DNA from: Cytophagales bacterium
GTDB lineage: Bacteria; Bacteroidota; Bacteroidia; Cytophagales; Thermoflexibacteraceae
Direction of reading: 5' to 3'
DNA: 48,002 bases
Assembly: GCA_013299115.1 (NCBI GenBank)
Contig: JAAFKA010000034.1
Location: forward strand, 1-48,002
Part shown: positions 1 through 9,400 of the stretch, piece after piece
Layout: every line of letters begins with the position of its first letter
Numbering within the stretch: the stretch's first letter is position 1
Notes under the pieces: generated by a model
Database searches by the model: none
What the model saw: only the letters and a program-made list of their open reading frames with translations
What the model was told of the DNA's origin: nothing
Made by a program: the position numbers and the translations under genes

Positions 1-2
1 TA

Positions 3-119
3 TTGGGTGGTAGTAATTTACAAAAAAATAGACCTCTTGGAGTGGTAGCTTTATATAGAGGACAGCAAGTATTTGAAAATTTAAAACAAGGATACCTTTT
101 AGCGAAAACTTGTGGGTAA
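3..119 (+). CDS. C-terminal fragment of an unrecognised protein
   Basis: The reading frame is open from the left window edge to a TAA at 117-119 and gives 38 residues ending in LLAKTCG. The gene begins outside the window. The residues carry no motif that I can assign to a family. It is tandem with nothing: the next gene, the glycosyltransferase, lies on the other strand and converges on it. Confidence 0.35.
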   Translation: MGGSNLQKNRPLGVVALYRGQQVFENLKQGYLLAKTCG

Positions 120-209
120 TCGATAGGCTTTTAAAGTGTCCGATAAATTTGTCTACTTACTTAGTTGAAAAAAATAGCTTATTAACACAACCCAAAAGGT
201 AATTTTTCG

Positions 210-217
210 TAAATTTG
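210..217 (+). promoter_or_regulatory. Possible orphan -7 promoter box
   Basis: TAAATTTG matches the Bacteroidota -7 consensus TAnnTTTG exactly. It points towards the 3' end of the opposite-strand glycosyltransferase gene, and no convincing gene follows it on this strand. The next ATG, at 261, opens only 18 codons. It may be a promoter left behind after rearrangement, or a chance match in AT-rich DNA. Confidence 0.25.
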
Positions 218-264
218 CAGTTTGCTACCTACGGCACTAAGAAAACTCTTTCGTACCAAAATGA

Positions 265-1041
265 TTACAGTTTCCTATATTTCTCTTGCAATTTTGCATA
301 TTTTACAACGGGGTAGAAGGCAGAAAATAAAGCCCAGCAAAAACCTGCAAAACCATCAAACACCAGCCCACGACCAAAATATTTGTATGCAAAATCGAAA
401 GGAAGCCTAAACATACTGATAAAAAAAGGTTTATGTTTTTTTTGCTCATACAGTTCGGTAGCTGCCAAACTGGTATAACGGTTAAATTTTTTGAAGTAAT
501 CTTCAATATCTCTGTAACTATAATGTAGCATTTCGCCTTGCAAAGTTGCTGTTTTGCCCTGATAGACTTCTACAAACTCGTGAACTGCCAATTCATTAAA
601 ATTGGCAAATTTCCGATGAAATAGTCGCAGTTGTGGGTTGCGATATTCGCCACCAAATCTTAGCTTTTGGTGCATAAAAACCAAACTTCTCTGCAAATAA
701 TAGGCAACTATGGCGTGGTTGTCTGCCTCTGTTGTTAGCTTTTTTTGTGCTAACAGTTGGCTTAGTTCGTCTTTTAATTCAGGAGTTATTATTTCGTCTG
801 CATCTATGGACAAAATCCATTCGTTTGTAGCTTTGCCGACCGCAAACTTTTTTTGTGAGCCATATCCCTCAAACTTTTTGTAATAAACCAAACAACCATA
901 CTGTTCGCAAATAGCAACGGTGGCATCGGTACTTCCTGAATCAACAACTATAATTTCGCCAAGTCCTTGTAGGGCTTGCAAAGTTTTTTGTATGATTGCT
1001 TCCTCGTTTAAAGTGATAATGACGATTGACAGTTTTTGCAT
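265..1041 (-). CDS. Family 2 glycosyltransferase (LPS core type)
   Basis: This encodes a 258-residue GT-A fold glycosyltransferase that would move a sugar from a nucleotide-sugar donor onto a lipopolysaccharide or cell-surface glycan at the cytoplasmic side of the membrane. The N-terminus has the GT2 strand LSIVIITLNEE, then IIVVDSGSTDAT, and the metal-binding DXD equivalent in ILSIDADEII. The middle region (RNPQLRLFHR, HEFVEV) and aromatic C-terminus resemble the WaaE/KdtX-like LPS core group. The ATG at 1041 is preferred over the upstream alternative at 1074 because it begins directly before the first GT2 strand (MQKLSIV) and has a -7 box 22 bases upstream. No other polysaccharide gene adjoins it, so acceptor and sugar are unknown. 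Confidence 0.85.
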   Translation of the reverse strand: MQKLSIVIITLNEEAIIQKTLQALQGLGEIIVVDSGSTDATVAICEQYGCLVYYKKFEGYGSQKKFAVGKATNEWILSIDADEIITPELKDELSQLLAQKKLTTEADNHAIVAYYLQRSLVFMHQKLRFGGEYRNPQLRLFHRKFANFNELAVHEFVEVYQGKTATLQGEMLHYSYRDIEDYFKKFNRYTSLAATELYEQKKHKPFFISMFRLPFDFAYKYFGRGLVFDGFAGFCWALFSAFYPVVKYAKLQEKYRKL

Positions 1042-1062
1042 AACTAAATTTTTTTTCGTTTG

Positions 1063-1070
1063 CAAAAGTA
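1063..1070 (-). promoter_or_regulatory. -7 promoter box of the glycosyltransferase gene
   Basis: On the minus strand this reads TACTTTTG, an exact match to TAnnTTTG, and ends 22 bases before the chosen ATG at 1041. I see no clear -33 TTTG at the usual 19-22 base spacing. Confidence 0.4.
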
Positions 1071-1213
1071 CCAATAAATTATTGATTGGTAAAACAATTT
1101 ACTAATCAAAGATAGCTATTCTAAATAATTACCAAAAAACTTACTTCCCTTGCGTTTTGGCTGCAAAATTGCCTATTGAATAACAACTAACAGCCTTTAC
1201 AGGCAAAGCATAG

Positions 1214-4200
1214 ATGTTATTTCAACTTTCAATAGATAAGGCTTACAGCAGTTCGGAAAATAACCCCACAAGGGTTTTAAACCCTTGCGGGGTTGGGGTA
1301 AATTTTTTTGCAAAAATTCAAGGGTTGTGTTTCTATCTGTACGGTTGTCAAGGTCTTCGACCATTGCCAACGTACTTTTTTTGCGGTTTATTATATTTTT
1401 TATTTGCTTTTGCAGGCTTGGCTCAACAGTACAAACCCAAATTTCAGGTATTGGCAGTAGAGCAAGGCTTGTCGCAAAATGTGGTAACGGCAGTGCAGAC
1501 CGATGCACAAGGTTTTTTGTGGATTGGCACGCAAAAAGGTTTAAACCGATATGATGGCTATGAAATGAAACATTATTTTGCTACGCCAGACCAGCCTACT
1601 TCCTTGCCCGCAGATGTGATTCATTGCCTCTACAAAACCTCAAAAGGACAACTTTGGGTAGGCACAAGCAAAGGTTTGTGTCGTTACAATCCTGTAACAG
1701 ATGACTTCGAAAGGTTTGCACCCAAAATACAAAGCAATGATTTTCAGGTGTTTACTATGCTCGAAGACCAAAACAACCAACTTTGGTTGGGTACGCAAAA
1801 CGGCATTTACCGTTTCAGTGCAGACTTTCGGGTGTTCGAAAACTATAAATTGTCGCAGGGCAACGCCATGAAAGTAGAAGCCTTGTTTGAAGATTCGAAA
1901 GGCAATTTGTGGGCAGGCAGCACGCAAGGCTTGGCTAAGTTTGACCGCAAAGCCTACCGTTTGCTCATTGCCGTACCCAATATTAGTGTGAAAACCATAG
2001 CCGAAGACCACGAGGGCAACCTCTGGGCAGGCTGCACTTCGGGCTTGCACACCATTAACCTTGCCGATGCCTCCACCAAAACGCAACAATCTTATTTGGC
2101 TAATAATCCTATCAATGCCTTGGTCGTCGACTCGCAAAACATTTTGTGGATTGCCACCAATTGGGGGCTTTTTCGCCTCGATAAACAGCAAAATAAGTTG
2201 GATTTGTATAGCAAAACCAACCATACTTTGCAAAGCAACTACGTAAATTGTCTTTACAAAGACGACAAGCAAAACCTTTGGATTGGTACGTATAGCGGAT
2301 TGCATTTTACAAGTCCCTATTTTCGCCCTATTCAGCACATCAGGTATGAGCCTATGCAAGCCGAAGGCATCAGCAACGACACCATTACCTGCCTTTTGCA
2401 AGACAACAAGGGCAAGGTCTGGGTAGGCACTGCCAACGGCTTGAATGTTTACGACTCTCTTGCCAATGAATTTATCCGTTATTTTCAGCAAGCCGACCTG
2501 CCTCATGGCTTGATAGACAACCAAGTGCAGGCTTTGTACCAAGACAAGCAAAACAAAATTTGGATTGCCACGCAACAGGCTTTGACTTGTTTTGACACAG
2601 AAAAACGTGAATTTGAACATTTTTTGACAAAAGAATCTATTTACCAAATCGTAGGCAAACAAAAAGACAAAACTTTGCCCCAAATTACGGCTTTGGCAGA
2701 AGATGCAGAGGGTAATTTTTGGTTAGGTACGCAACGTGGCGAAATTTTGCGGTGGGACAAAGAGAAAAAACAGGCAAAAAAGCTCTATTTTCAGGCTTTG
2801 CAGTCGTATATGCAGGAGGAAAGTTTGCCCAAAATCCAATTTTTGATTTACCAACAGCCTTACATGTGGGTGGGTACGTTGGGTGCGGGGCTGTTTAGGC
2901 TGCACACCACCAACGGGGCTATGCAGCAGGTTTTCCAATTTGCCAACAACACAGACCAAAATCAACAAGGTGCTACGCCGCCTGTTGCCAAGCCTTTGGC
3001 AGTGAAGTTTCCTTTGTCCAGCAAACAACTTTGGACAGCTTGCCTCGATGAGCAGCAAAAATTGTGGATAGGTACAAACAACGGACTGAACTTGTTGAAT
3101 ACCAATACTTTGCAAGTAGAAAAAGTTTATACAGAAAAAGATGGATTGGCGGGCAACCAAATAAAAGGTGTGCTAAAAGTAGGGCAACAAGTCTGGGTGA
3201 GTACCGAAATGGGCATCAGCCGTTTGGATACTAAACAGCAAACTATCAAAAATTTTACTGTCAAAGACGGTTTGCAAGGCTATGATTTCAATCCTTCGGT
3301 GGCACTGAAAACCAAACAACAAACTGTTTACTTTGGTGGCAACAACGGCTTAAATTATTTTTCTTTGGCATCGATGCAAGAAAATAGGGAGTTGCCTACA
3401 ACCAAATTAATTAACTTTTATTGCCTTAACCTTACATCAAGATTAGACACGCAAATTGTAGTCAAAAAATATTTGGAATTGCAACCCAACCAAAATTCTT
3501 TGTACTTTGAGTTTGCTGCACTCAACTTCGTCAGTCCCGAAGATAATGCTTATGCTTACAAATTGGAAGGTTTTGACAAAGATTGGCATTTTGTGGGCAA
3601 AAGACGTTTTGCAAATTACACCAACTTGCCCGCAGGAAATTACAAATTTAAGGTAAAAGCAGCCAACAACGATGGCTATTGGAACTCACAACCTACTGAA
3701 ATTCAGTTTGTTATTAAAGCACCTTTTTGGCAAAAACTCTGGTTCTGGATTTTTGTCTTGTTTGCAGGTTTTACAGGACTTTATACTTTTGTGCAGCTAC
3801 GCATCAGACAACAACGTGCCATCAGAAAAGAATTGCAACGCCAAGTTACCCTCCGCACCCAAGAATTGGTGGAGCAGAAAAAGCAGATAGAACTAATAAA
3901 CCAAAATCTGGAAAGTGTGGTACAAGAAAGAACCAAAACTTTGACTGCAACCATAGCAGAAAATGAAAAAAACTTACAGGCTTTGCAAGACACTAATCTC
4001 GAATTAGATACCTTTACTTACCACGCCTCGCATGACCTCAAAGCCCCGTTGAGTTCCGTTTTGGGCTTAATCCAAATAGCAAAATTGGAAACACAGCCAG
4101 CCCTCACAGGCACGTACCTGACCATGATGGAGCAAAGCATACGAAAATTAGATGGGTTGGTGGCAGATTTATTGGCACTTTCTCGCAACAAACGAACAGA

Positions 4201-4681
4201 GTTAATCTCCGAAAACATAGATTGGTTGCAAGAAACCAATGATTGTTTGGCACAGTTGCAATATATGGATAATTTTTCGCAAATTGTGATTAACAAAAAC
4301 TTCCAATGCGAAACGCCGTTTCATTCAGACAGCAAACGTATTCGGATTTTGCTTAACAACCTGATTTCCAACGCCATAAAATACCAAAAATTGCCTTACG
4401 AACCTTATCCCACCATAGACATCAGCATAAAAACTGATGACGAAAAGGCAGTTATCGAAATCAAAGACAATGGCGAAGGCATACACCCCGATTTTCAGGC
4501 TAAAATTTTTAGTATGTTTTACCGAGCCACTAACAAAGCCTCTGGGTCTGGGCTGGGTTTATATATCACCAAATCTGTTGCCGAAAAACTCGGTGGCTCT
4601 ATTCAATTACATTCGGTTTGGCAGCATGGAACTACGGTGGTGGTGGTCTTGCCAAATTGGGAGTTGAAGGCTATGGAATAA
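1214..4681 (+). CDS. Hybrid-type periplasmic sensor histidine kinase (Reg_prop/Y_Y_Y)
   Basis: This 1155-residue membrane sensor kinase has about 14 Reg_prop blades (repeated forms such as LWIGTQKGLNRYD and LWVGTSKGLCRY) that should form two seven-bladed periplasmic propellers. They are followed by a Y_Y_Y domain (YKLEGFDKDWHF), one membrane helix near residues 836-858, a coiled coil, a HisKA domain with phospho-acceptor His940 (YHASHDLKAPL) and a HATPase domain (NNLISNAIKY, DNGEGI, GSGLGLYI). Unlike Bacteroides hybrid systems it ends after the ATPase, with no receiver or AraC domain, so a separate response regulator is needed. The ATG at 1214 is the only early ATG, but residues 17-55 are encoded by two palindromic repeats. 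A TTG at 1364 would start just before the hydrophobic signal segment and may be the true start. Confidence 0.88.
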   Translation: MLFQLSIDKAYSSSENNPTRVLNPCGVGVNFFAKIQGLCFYLYGCQGLRPLPTYFFCGLLYFLFAFAGLAQQYKPKFQVLAVEQGLSQNVVTAVQTDAQGFLWIGTQKGLNRYDGYEMKHYFATPDQPTSLPADVIHCLYKTSKGQLWVGTSKGLCRYNPVTDDFERFAPKIQSNDFQVFTMLEDQNNQLWLGTQNGIYRFSADFRVFENYKLSQGNAMKVEALFEDSKGNLWAGSTQGLAKFDRKAYRLLIAVPNISVKTIAEDHEGNLWAGCTSGLHTINLADASTKTQQSYLANNPINALVVDSQNILWIATNWGLFRLDKQQNKLDLYSKTNHTLQSNYVNCLYKDDKQNLWIGTYSGLHFTSPYFRPIQHIRYEPMQAEGISNDTITCLLQDNKGKVWVGTANGLNVYDSLANEFIRYFQQADLPHGLIDNQVQALYQDKQNKIWIATQQALTCFDTEKREFEHFLTKESIYQIVGKQKDKTLPQITALAEDAEGNFWLGTQRGEILRWDKEKKQAKKLYFQALQSYMQEESLPKIQFLIYQQPYMWVGTLGAGLFRLHTTNGAMQQVFQFANNTDQNQQGATPPVAKPLAVKFPLSSKQLWTACLDEQQKLWIGTNNGLNLLNTNTLQVEKVYTEKDGLAGNQIKGVLKVGQQVWVSTEMGISRLDTKQQTIKNFTVKDGLQGYDFNPSVALKTKQQTVYFGGNNGLNYFSLASMQENRELPTTKLINFYCLNLTSRLDTQIVVKKYLELQPNQNSLYFEFAALNFVSPEDNAYAYKLEGFDKDWHFVGKRRFANYTNLPAGNYKFKVKAANNDGYWNSQPTEIQFVIKAPFWQKLWFWIFVLFAGFTGLYTFVQLRIRQQRAIRKELQRQVTLRTQELVEQKKQIELINQNLESVVQERTKTLTATIAENEKNLQALQDTNLELDTFTYHASHDLKAPLSSVLGLIQIAKLETQPALTGTYLTMMEQSIRKLDGLVADLLALSRNKRTELISENIDWLQETNDCLAQLQYMDNFSQIVINKNFQCETPFHSDSKRIRILLNNLISNAIKYQKLPYEPYPTIDISIKTDDEKAVIEIKDNGEGIHPDFQAKIFSMFYRATNKASGSGLGLYITKSVAEKLGGSIQLHSVWQHGTTVVVVLPNWELKAME
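1263..1293. repeat. Palindromic repeat inside the kinase 5' end
   Basis: The arms ACCCCACAAGGGTT and AACCCTTGCGGGGT pair with one mismatch around a TTA centre. The element lies inside the open reading frame of the sensor kinase and is much richer in G+C than its surroundings. No second copy is visible in the window. Confidence 0.7.
1339..1375. repeat. REP-like palindrome, TTGTCAAGGTC family
   Basis: This imperfect inverted repeat has arms GTACGGTTGTCAAGGTC and GACCATTGCCAACGTAC around TTC. It belongs to the same family as the repeats at 22111-22174 and 44059-44138, all of which contain GTCAAGGTC paired with GACCATTGnCAACGTA. Here it lies in frame within the sensor kinase reading frame, just before the hydrophobic signal segment. 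Confidence 0.75.
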
Positions 4682-4807
4682 TAGCTCTTGTTTAGTATGT
4701 AATATAACTATTCCAGAAATCTTAAATTTGCTATATAATTTTACCGTAATAGTTTCTACTATATCAAAAAATTTGCTAATTTGCTGTTTCAAAATCATAA
4801 TTTGTAT

Positions 4808-4960
4808 ATGAAGGCAAAGCACAAAGCCAAATCTTTTGAGCAGTGGACAAGAGAAGCAAGCAGTGGCTTTGACGTTACCAAACCTCACGAATTTGAACAA
4901 ATGATACGCATACTAAAAGAACAAAAAAGATATATTGAAACCGAATTAGGGCTATTGTAG
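4808..4960 (+). CDS. Small basic hypothetical protein (50 aa)
   Basis: This ORF runs from ATG at 4808 to TAG at 4958-4960 and encodes 50 residues, beginning MKAKHKAKSFEQW and ending RYIETELGLL. The first ten residues are rich in lysine and the C-terminal half (roughly residues 26-48) looks like one amphipathic helix. It is the only open frame of any length in the gap between the kinase and the palindromic element, and no larger gene overlaps it. I do not recognise a family. A small DNA-binding or regulatory protein would fit the composition, but this is a guess. Confidence 0.4.
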   Translation: MKAKHKAKSFEQWTREASSGFDVTKPHEFEQMIRILKEQKRYIETELGLL

Positions 4961-4968
4961 TGGAATTT

Positions 4969-5059
4969 GGTAGTGCCACACAAGTAATGCTGAAACGCCA
5001 TTAGAACTAACATTTCTCAAAGAAATGTTAGTTCTGAGCATTATAGCTATGGCACTACC
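4969..5059. repeat. 91-bp MITE-like imperfect palindrome
   Basis: The outer arms GGTAGTGCCA (4969-4978) and TGGCACTACC (5050-5059) are perfect complements. The inner arms AGAACTAACATTTCT (5003-5017) and AGAAATGTTAGTTCT (5021-5035) are a perfect 15-bp stem with a 3-base loop. TAATGCT and AGCATTA also pair between them. The left arm has about ten extra bases. The size and terminal inverted repeats fit a small non-autonomous element, although no target duplication is obvious. It could also act as a terminator for the upstream small ORF. Confidence 0.65.
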
Positions 5060-5110
5060 TAAAATTTTTGCAATCAAATCAAACTTATATTTCTTTATGC
5101 CAAAAGGAAT

Positions 5111-5118
5111 TAATTTTG
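5111..5118 (+). promoter_or_regulatory. -7 promoter box of the TIR-like/PIN operon
   Basis: TAATTTTG matches TAnnTTTG exactly and ends 30 bases before the ATG at 5149. It lies within the longest possible version of the ORF (which would begin at 5068), supporting the later start. No clear -33 element is visible. Confidence 0.4.
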
Positions 5119-5148
5119 TATCTTTACAAAAAATTGAATAGGACTTTT

Positions 5149-5727
5149 ATGAAACCTACAACTATTTTTATTACTTACAACCCCAATATTGCAACAGAAC
5201 ATACCTTAGCTGTTCGATTACATACGATTGGTGCAGTGAATGGATTTCTTATGTATTTGCCAGATAGATATAATTCTAATACAATTTTAGATACGGAAAC
5301 TAAACAACGGATAAACAAAGCAGATTATTTGGTGTTTTTTTCGTTAGGCACACTCTCCCAAATTGTGAAACAGGAGATAGCTTATGCTTTCCAACATTTT
5401 CAAGACAAATCAAAAATCATAGTGATTTATGATGCAAAACAAGGAAAAAATTTAGAGGGAGAACTTACCAATTACTTTACTCCTTTTTATTTTAATCGTC
5501 AGCAAGGCAATCAAGATATATTGCTAAACCAAATTATTACCACCATTTTTAAACAACAGCACCAAGAAAATCAACAAAATATAGCCAAATTAGAACAAGA
5601 AAAGCAAAACTCACAAGGTATTATGGCTTTGTTGGGCATTGGTTTGGGCTTATTCATTTTGAGTTCTTTGGCAGAACCAGCAACTGAACCAACAAAAACG
5701 CAAAAGTCTGTAAAAAAGAAAAAATAA
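5149..5727 (+). CDS. TIR-like domain protein with C-terminal membrane anchor
   Basis: This 192-residue protein starts with a first strand TIFITYN and continues with a helix (LAVRLHTIG), the strand YLVFFS after a KAD turn, then TLSQIVKQEIAYAF and the strand KIIVIYD. This order resembles TIR-like domains, which cleave NAD or bind nucleotides. Glu76 in KQEIAYA is where the TIR catalytic glutamate would be expected. Residues 140-156 are Gln/Glu-rich, residues about 158-174 (MALLGIGLGLFIL) form one hydrophobic helix, and the tail is basic (KSVKKKK). The start at 5149 is chosen because the fold begins there and the -7 box lies upstream. A PIN-domain gene follows after 4 bases, so the two are probably co-transcribed and may be an effector pair. 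The TIR assignment is by pattern only. Confidence 0.6.
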   Translation: MKPTTIFITYNPNIATEHTLAVRLHTIGAVNGFLMYLPDRYNSNTILDTETKQRINKADYLVFFSLGTLSQIVKQEIAYAFQHFQDKSKIIVIYDAKQGKNLEGELTNYFTPFYFNRQQGNQDILLNQIITTIFKQQHQENQQNIAKLEQEKQNSQGIMALLGIGLGLFILSSLAEPATEPTKTQKSVKKKK

Positions 5728-5731
5728 ACAG

Positions 5732-6283
5732 ATGACTCCTGCTGTAATAGACACTTCTGCCATCAGTTCATGGTTTAAATTGCAACGCAGAGGCTTGAAT
5801 GTTTTTGATTTACTTCCTAATTTGATGCCTTATGCCCTCATTCCTCAAAAAGTAGTGTGTGAAGTAGAGGCACATTCGCCCGAAATGGAAAGACCTAATG
5901 ACTTTCAATGGTTCATTAACAATGTAGGAACTAATGAAACCAGTTTTTTTAGGTTATGCACAGCCTCCGACAGCGTAATTTTACAAGAGTTGATAAAATT
6001 ACCGAAAGTAGATGGCGGAGAAGCTGAAGCAGCAGCCCAAAGTAACAAAATAGCAGTAAATTGGTTGTTGATAGACGATAAAAAATGCTTACCTCAACTC
6101 CAAAAAGTATTTCCTGATTTCCACTTTCATAATTCCTTAACTCTTTTTTCTATTTTGGAACAAACAGCACTATTACCCAACCCCGAAGAAGCATTTGCTC
6201 AACTCAACAAGGTGTATAACTACAACACTGCTCAAAGACGACAAGCAATGCAAACGGCTGAACAATGGCTAAGATTAAAATGA
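5732..6283 (+). CDS. PIN-domain protein (predicted ribonuclease)
   Basis: This 183-residue protein has the acidic residues of the PIN fold in order: Asp7 in AVIDTSAIS, Glu44 in VVCEVEAH, Asp94 with Glu97/Glu99 in KVDGGEAEAAA, and Asp115/Asp116 in WLLIDDKKC. PIN proteins are Mg-dependent endoribonucleases, often the toxin of VapBC pairs. Here no antitoxin-like gene is present. Instead it follows a TIR-like membrane protein with a 4-base gap, which is unusual and suggests joint function. It is longer than typical VapC (about 130 residues), with a helical C-terminal extension from about residue 150. It resembles the DUF3368-type PIN group (VDGGEAEA motif). Confidence 0.7.
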   Translation: MTPAVIDTSAISSWFKLQRRGLNVFDLLPNLMPYALIPQKVVCEVEAHSPEMERPNDFQWFINNVGTNETSFFRLCTASDSVILQELIKLPKVDGGEAEAAAQSNKIAVNWLLIDDKKCLPQLQKVFPDFHFHNSLTLFSILEQTALLPNPEEAFAQLNKVYNYNTAQRRQAMQTAEQWLRLK

Positions 6284-6478
6284 AAAATTTGGTTTGCTTG
6301 TTTACAACCACCCGCAAAGTGGTAGTAAGTTGGTAAAAAACTGTTCATACAAATAGTTTTATAGCACAAAACTTTTCATATTGTTTTTGATAAGTTTTGT
6401 GGTAATTTTTGCCTAATTTTACGTGCAAACAAAAATTCAAAACTAAAAATTAAACATTCAACATTAAAAATTAACCAA

Positions 6479-9400
6479 ATGAACAAGAACTTTTTTATAC
6501 CTTCCAAATTTTTGCTGTTTTGTTTCACAGCAATTTTATTCTCAGCTTGCAACTTTTTCAACAAAGATAAAGTAACTCTCAACGGCAAAAACTTTGGCGA
6601 TGAAATAGATTTGCAACAAAACCTCACCTTTTCTTTTTCGGAAGACTTGGCAGCAGATAGTCTGATGGAGGATTGGCTGGCTACAGAATACATCAAGTTT
6701 AGTCCCGAAGTGAAGGGCAAATTTCAGTGGAAAACCCCGCGTGAGTTGGTTTTTTCTCCTGAATTGGGCTTTCTGCCCAGTACGGACTACGAGGCTACGC
6801 TGACCAACGAATTGGTGGCTAACCTGCCCGAAAAAGACAAAAAACTCAAATTAGACGGAGAAACAACTATCAAATTTCATACGCCTTACCTCACCTTGAT
6901 TAACTCCGAAGCCTATTGGGGAGCTAATACCCAAGGCGGAGCAGAAATGCGACTGAATTTGAACTTCAATTATCGAGTAAATCCTGCCGAAGTGGGCAAA
7001 TTGACGACCATTGCCGTAGAACAACAAAACGCAACTTTTAGGCTTTTGACTAACGAAAATGCTGCCACTGTGCAGTTGGCGGTTGCTCCTGCTGCGGGTG
7101 TGAAATACGACAAAAAAGTGGCGGACATTCGCATTGGCAAAGGCTTGACCTTGCCCGAAGGCAAATATGAAGCTGCCGAAATGAAGTTTGAAACCGAAAT
7201 TCCCGACCAACAAGATTTTCGAGTGCTGAACGTAGCAGGGATTTACGAGGCTGAAAGTCCTGTTATCAACATCACGACCAACCAAGCCGTAGGCATGACC
7301 CCTGCACAAATAGCCCAAAGTGTGCAAGTAGAGCCTGCCGTACAAACCGAAGTTACAGTAACCGAATTTGGTTTTCTACTCAAAGGCAAGTTTGAGTCGT
7401 CTGCCAACTATAAAATCACTGTGCAGAAAAATTTGCGAGGTATTTTGGGTAGCAATTTGGCTGACAACTTCGAGCAGTTTGTGGCTTTTTCTGAAATGCA
7501 GCCCTCTATCAAGTTTCCTAACCGCAAGGCTGTTTACCTTACCTCTAAAGGGCAACGCAACGTGGTTGTTCAGATTTTGGGAGTTCCCAAAGTGAGAATT
7601 TCGGTGTATAAAATTTTCAACAACAATATCAACGGCTACTTGCGCGACAAAGTTGGTTTTTCTGATTATAACTATGAGGATTATTATTATGACGAAAGTA
7701 GTTCGAGCAGTGGCATAGAAGATTATGGTTCGGAGGTTTTTAGCCAAGAATATGAAACCAATAAACTGCACAAAGGCAATGGTGGCGTGGTGTTCAACAT
7801 GGATTTTATAGACAGGTTGCCCGACTACAAAGGCATTTATGTTTTGGTGGTTCACTCCGCAACAGACCAATGGAAACGTGCAGCCAAAGTAGTTGCTTTT
7901 TCGGATATTGGTTTAATGGCAAGGCAGACAGACAACGATATTTGGGTTTTTGCCAATTCTATTTTAACGGCTCAACCCTTGAAAGACGTAGAAGTGAAAT
8001 TGGTAAGTAACAACAACCAAGAAATTTATACGGCAAAAACTGATGGCGATGGCGTGGCAAAATTTGAGAATCTGAAAAAGAAAACGGCAGGTTTTACAGT
8101 TACAATGATAACAGCCCAGCAAGCCACCAACGCCAACAACGACTTTACGTATATGCACTTTAACCAAGCAGCTATCAACATGAGTCGTTTTGAAACAGGC
8201 GGTATCAGGTTTACAGCAGACGAATATCAGAACAAAGTGGGTCAGTATCAGGCTTTTATCTATGGCGACAGAGAACTATACAGACCCGATGAAACGGTTT
8301 TTCTCAAAACTATTTTGCGTGATAAAACTTTCAATCCTGTGCCTTTCATTCCTATCAAGTTGCGTGTGTTGCTGCCCGATGGCAAAGAATTTGCCAATCT
8401 TCGAGGCACTTTAACCGAACAAGGTAGCTTTGAAACCTCGATAAAATTAGGCACTTCGGCTGTAACAGGAAGTTATACCATAGAAGTTTACACCTCGAAT
8501 GACATCTTTTTGAACTCCAAAACTTTCAACGTAGAGGAGTTTATGCCCGATAGAATAAAAGTTACAGGCACGTTGGACAAAGAAAGTTACCAAGCTGCCG
8601 AACAGGTAATTGTCAAAGCTACGGCTATGAACTTGTTTGGTACACCCGCCACCAACCGCAAATACGAAATTGCAGGCACACTTAATCGCAAGTCTTTCAG
8701 CCCCAAAGGTTTCGATGACTACAACTTTACTATTTTGGGTGCTGTTCCCAACATTGGAAGTTTGCCCCTCCAAGAAGGCGAAACAGACGACAAAGGCGAA
8801 ATCACTCACAGTTATACCTTGCCCGAAGTAAAATTTGCAGGGTTGCTCGATGGCGATATTTTTGTAACCGTATTTGACGAAACGGGCAGGACAGTTTCCA
8901 CCAAAAAAGGTTTTGAGGTCGAAACCCAAAAATTGTTTTATGGCTTAAAAATGGACGACTATTATGTAGCCACCCGCAGTGCCATTCCTGTTGGTTTGGT
9001 AGCCCTGAACAAGCAAGGGCAAGCAGCCACCTCCGCCAAAGGCAAACTCACAATTATTCGTTACGATTGGCAATCTGCCTTAGAAAAAGACTATTACGGC
9101 AATTTCCGCTATGTTTCGCACCGCAAAGAGGTCTTGATTTTGTCGCAAGAAATTACCATTCAGGGCAAAGGCACAACTTTTCCCTTCGTGGCAAACAGGT
9201 CGGGTGAATACGAAATCCGTTTGACAGCAGCCGACAACAACCAGACTTATGTTTCCAACCGTTTTTATGCTTACGGCTGGGGCTATACCGACAACACTTC
9301 GTTTGAGGTGGACAAAGATGGCGAAATCAAAATTGTGGCAGACAAAGAAAAATACAAAGTGGGCGACAAAGCAAAATTTTTGCTCAAAACACCTTTTGAG

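Noticed and set aside
134-151. AAGTGTCCGATAAATTTG, similar to the right half of the REP element
   Set aside because: Sixteen of 18 bases match the flank of the copy at 37936-37964, but no left arm is present and one change breaks the hairpin core, so I do not count it as a copy.
1640-2683. Long minus-strand open frame of 347 codons opposite the sensor kinase
   Set aside because: It lies wholly inside the propeller-coding region and reflects repeated codon use of the kinase; no family motif is visible.
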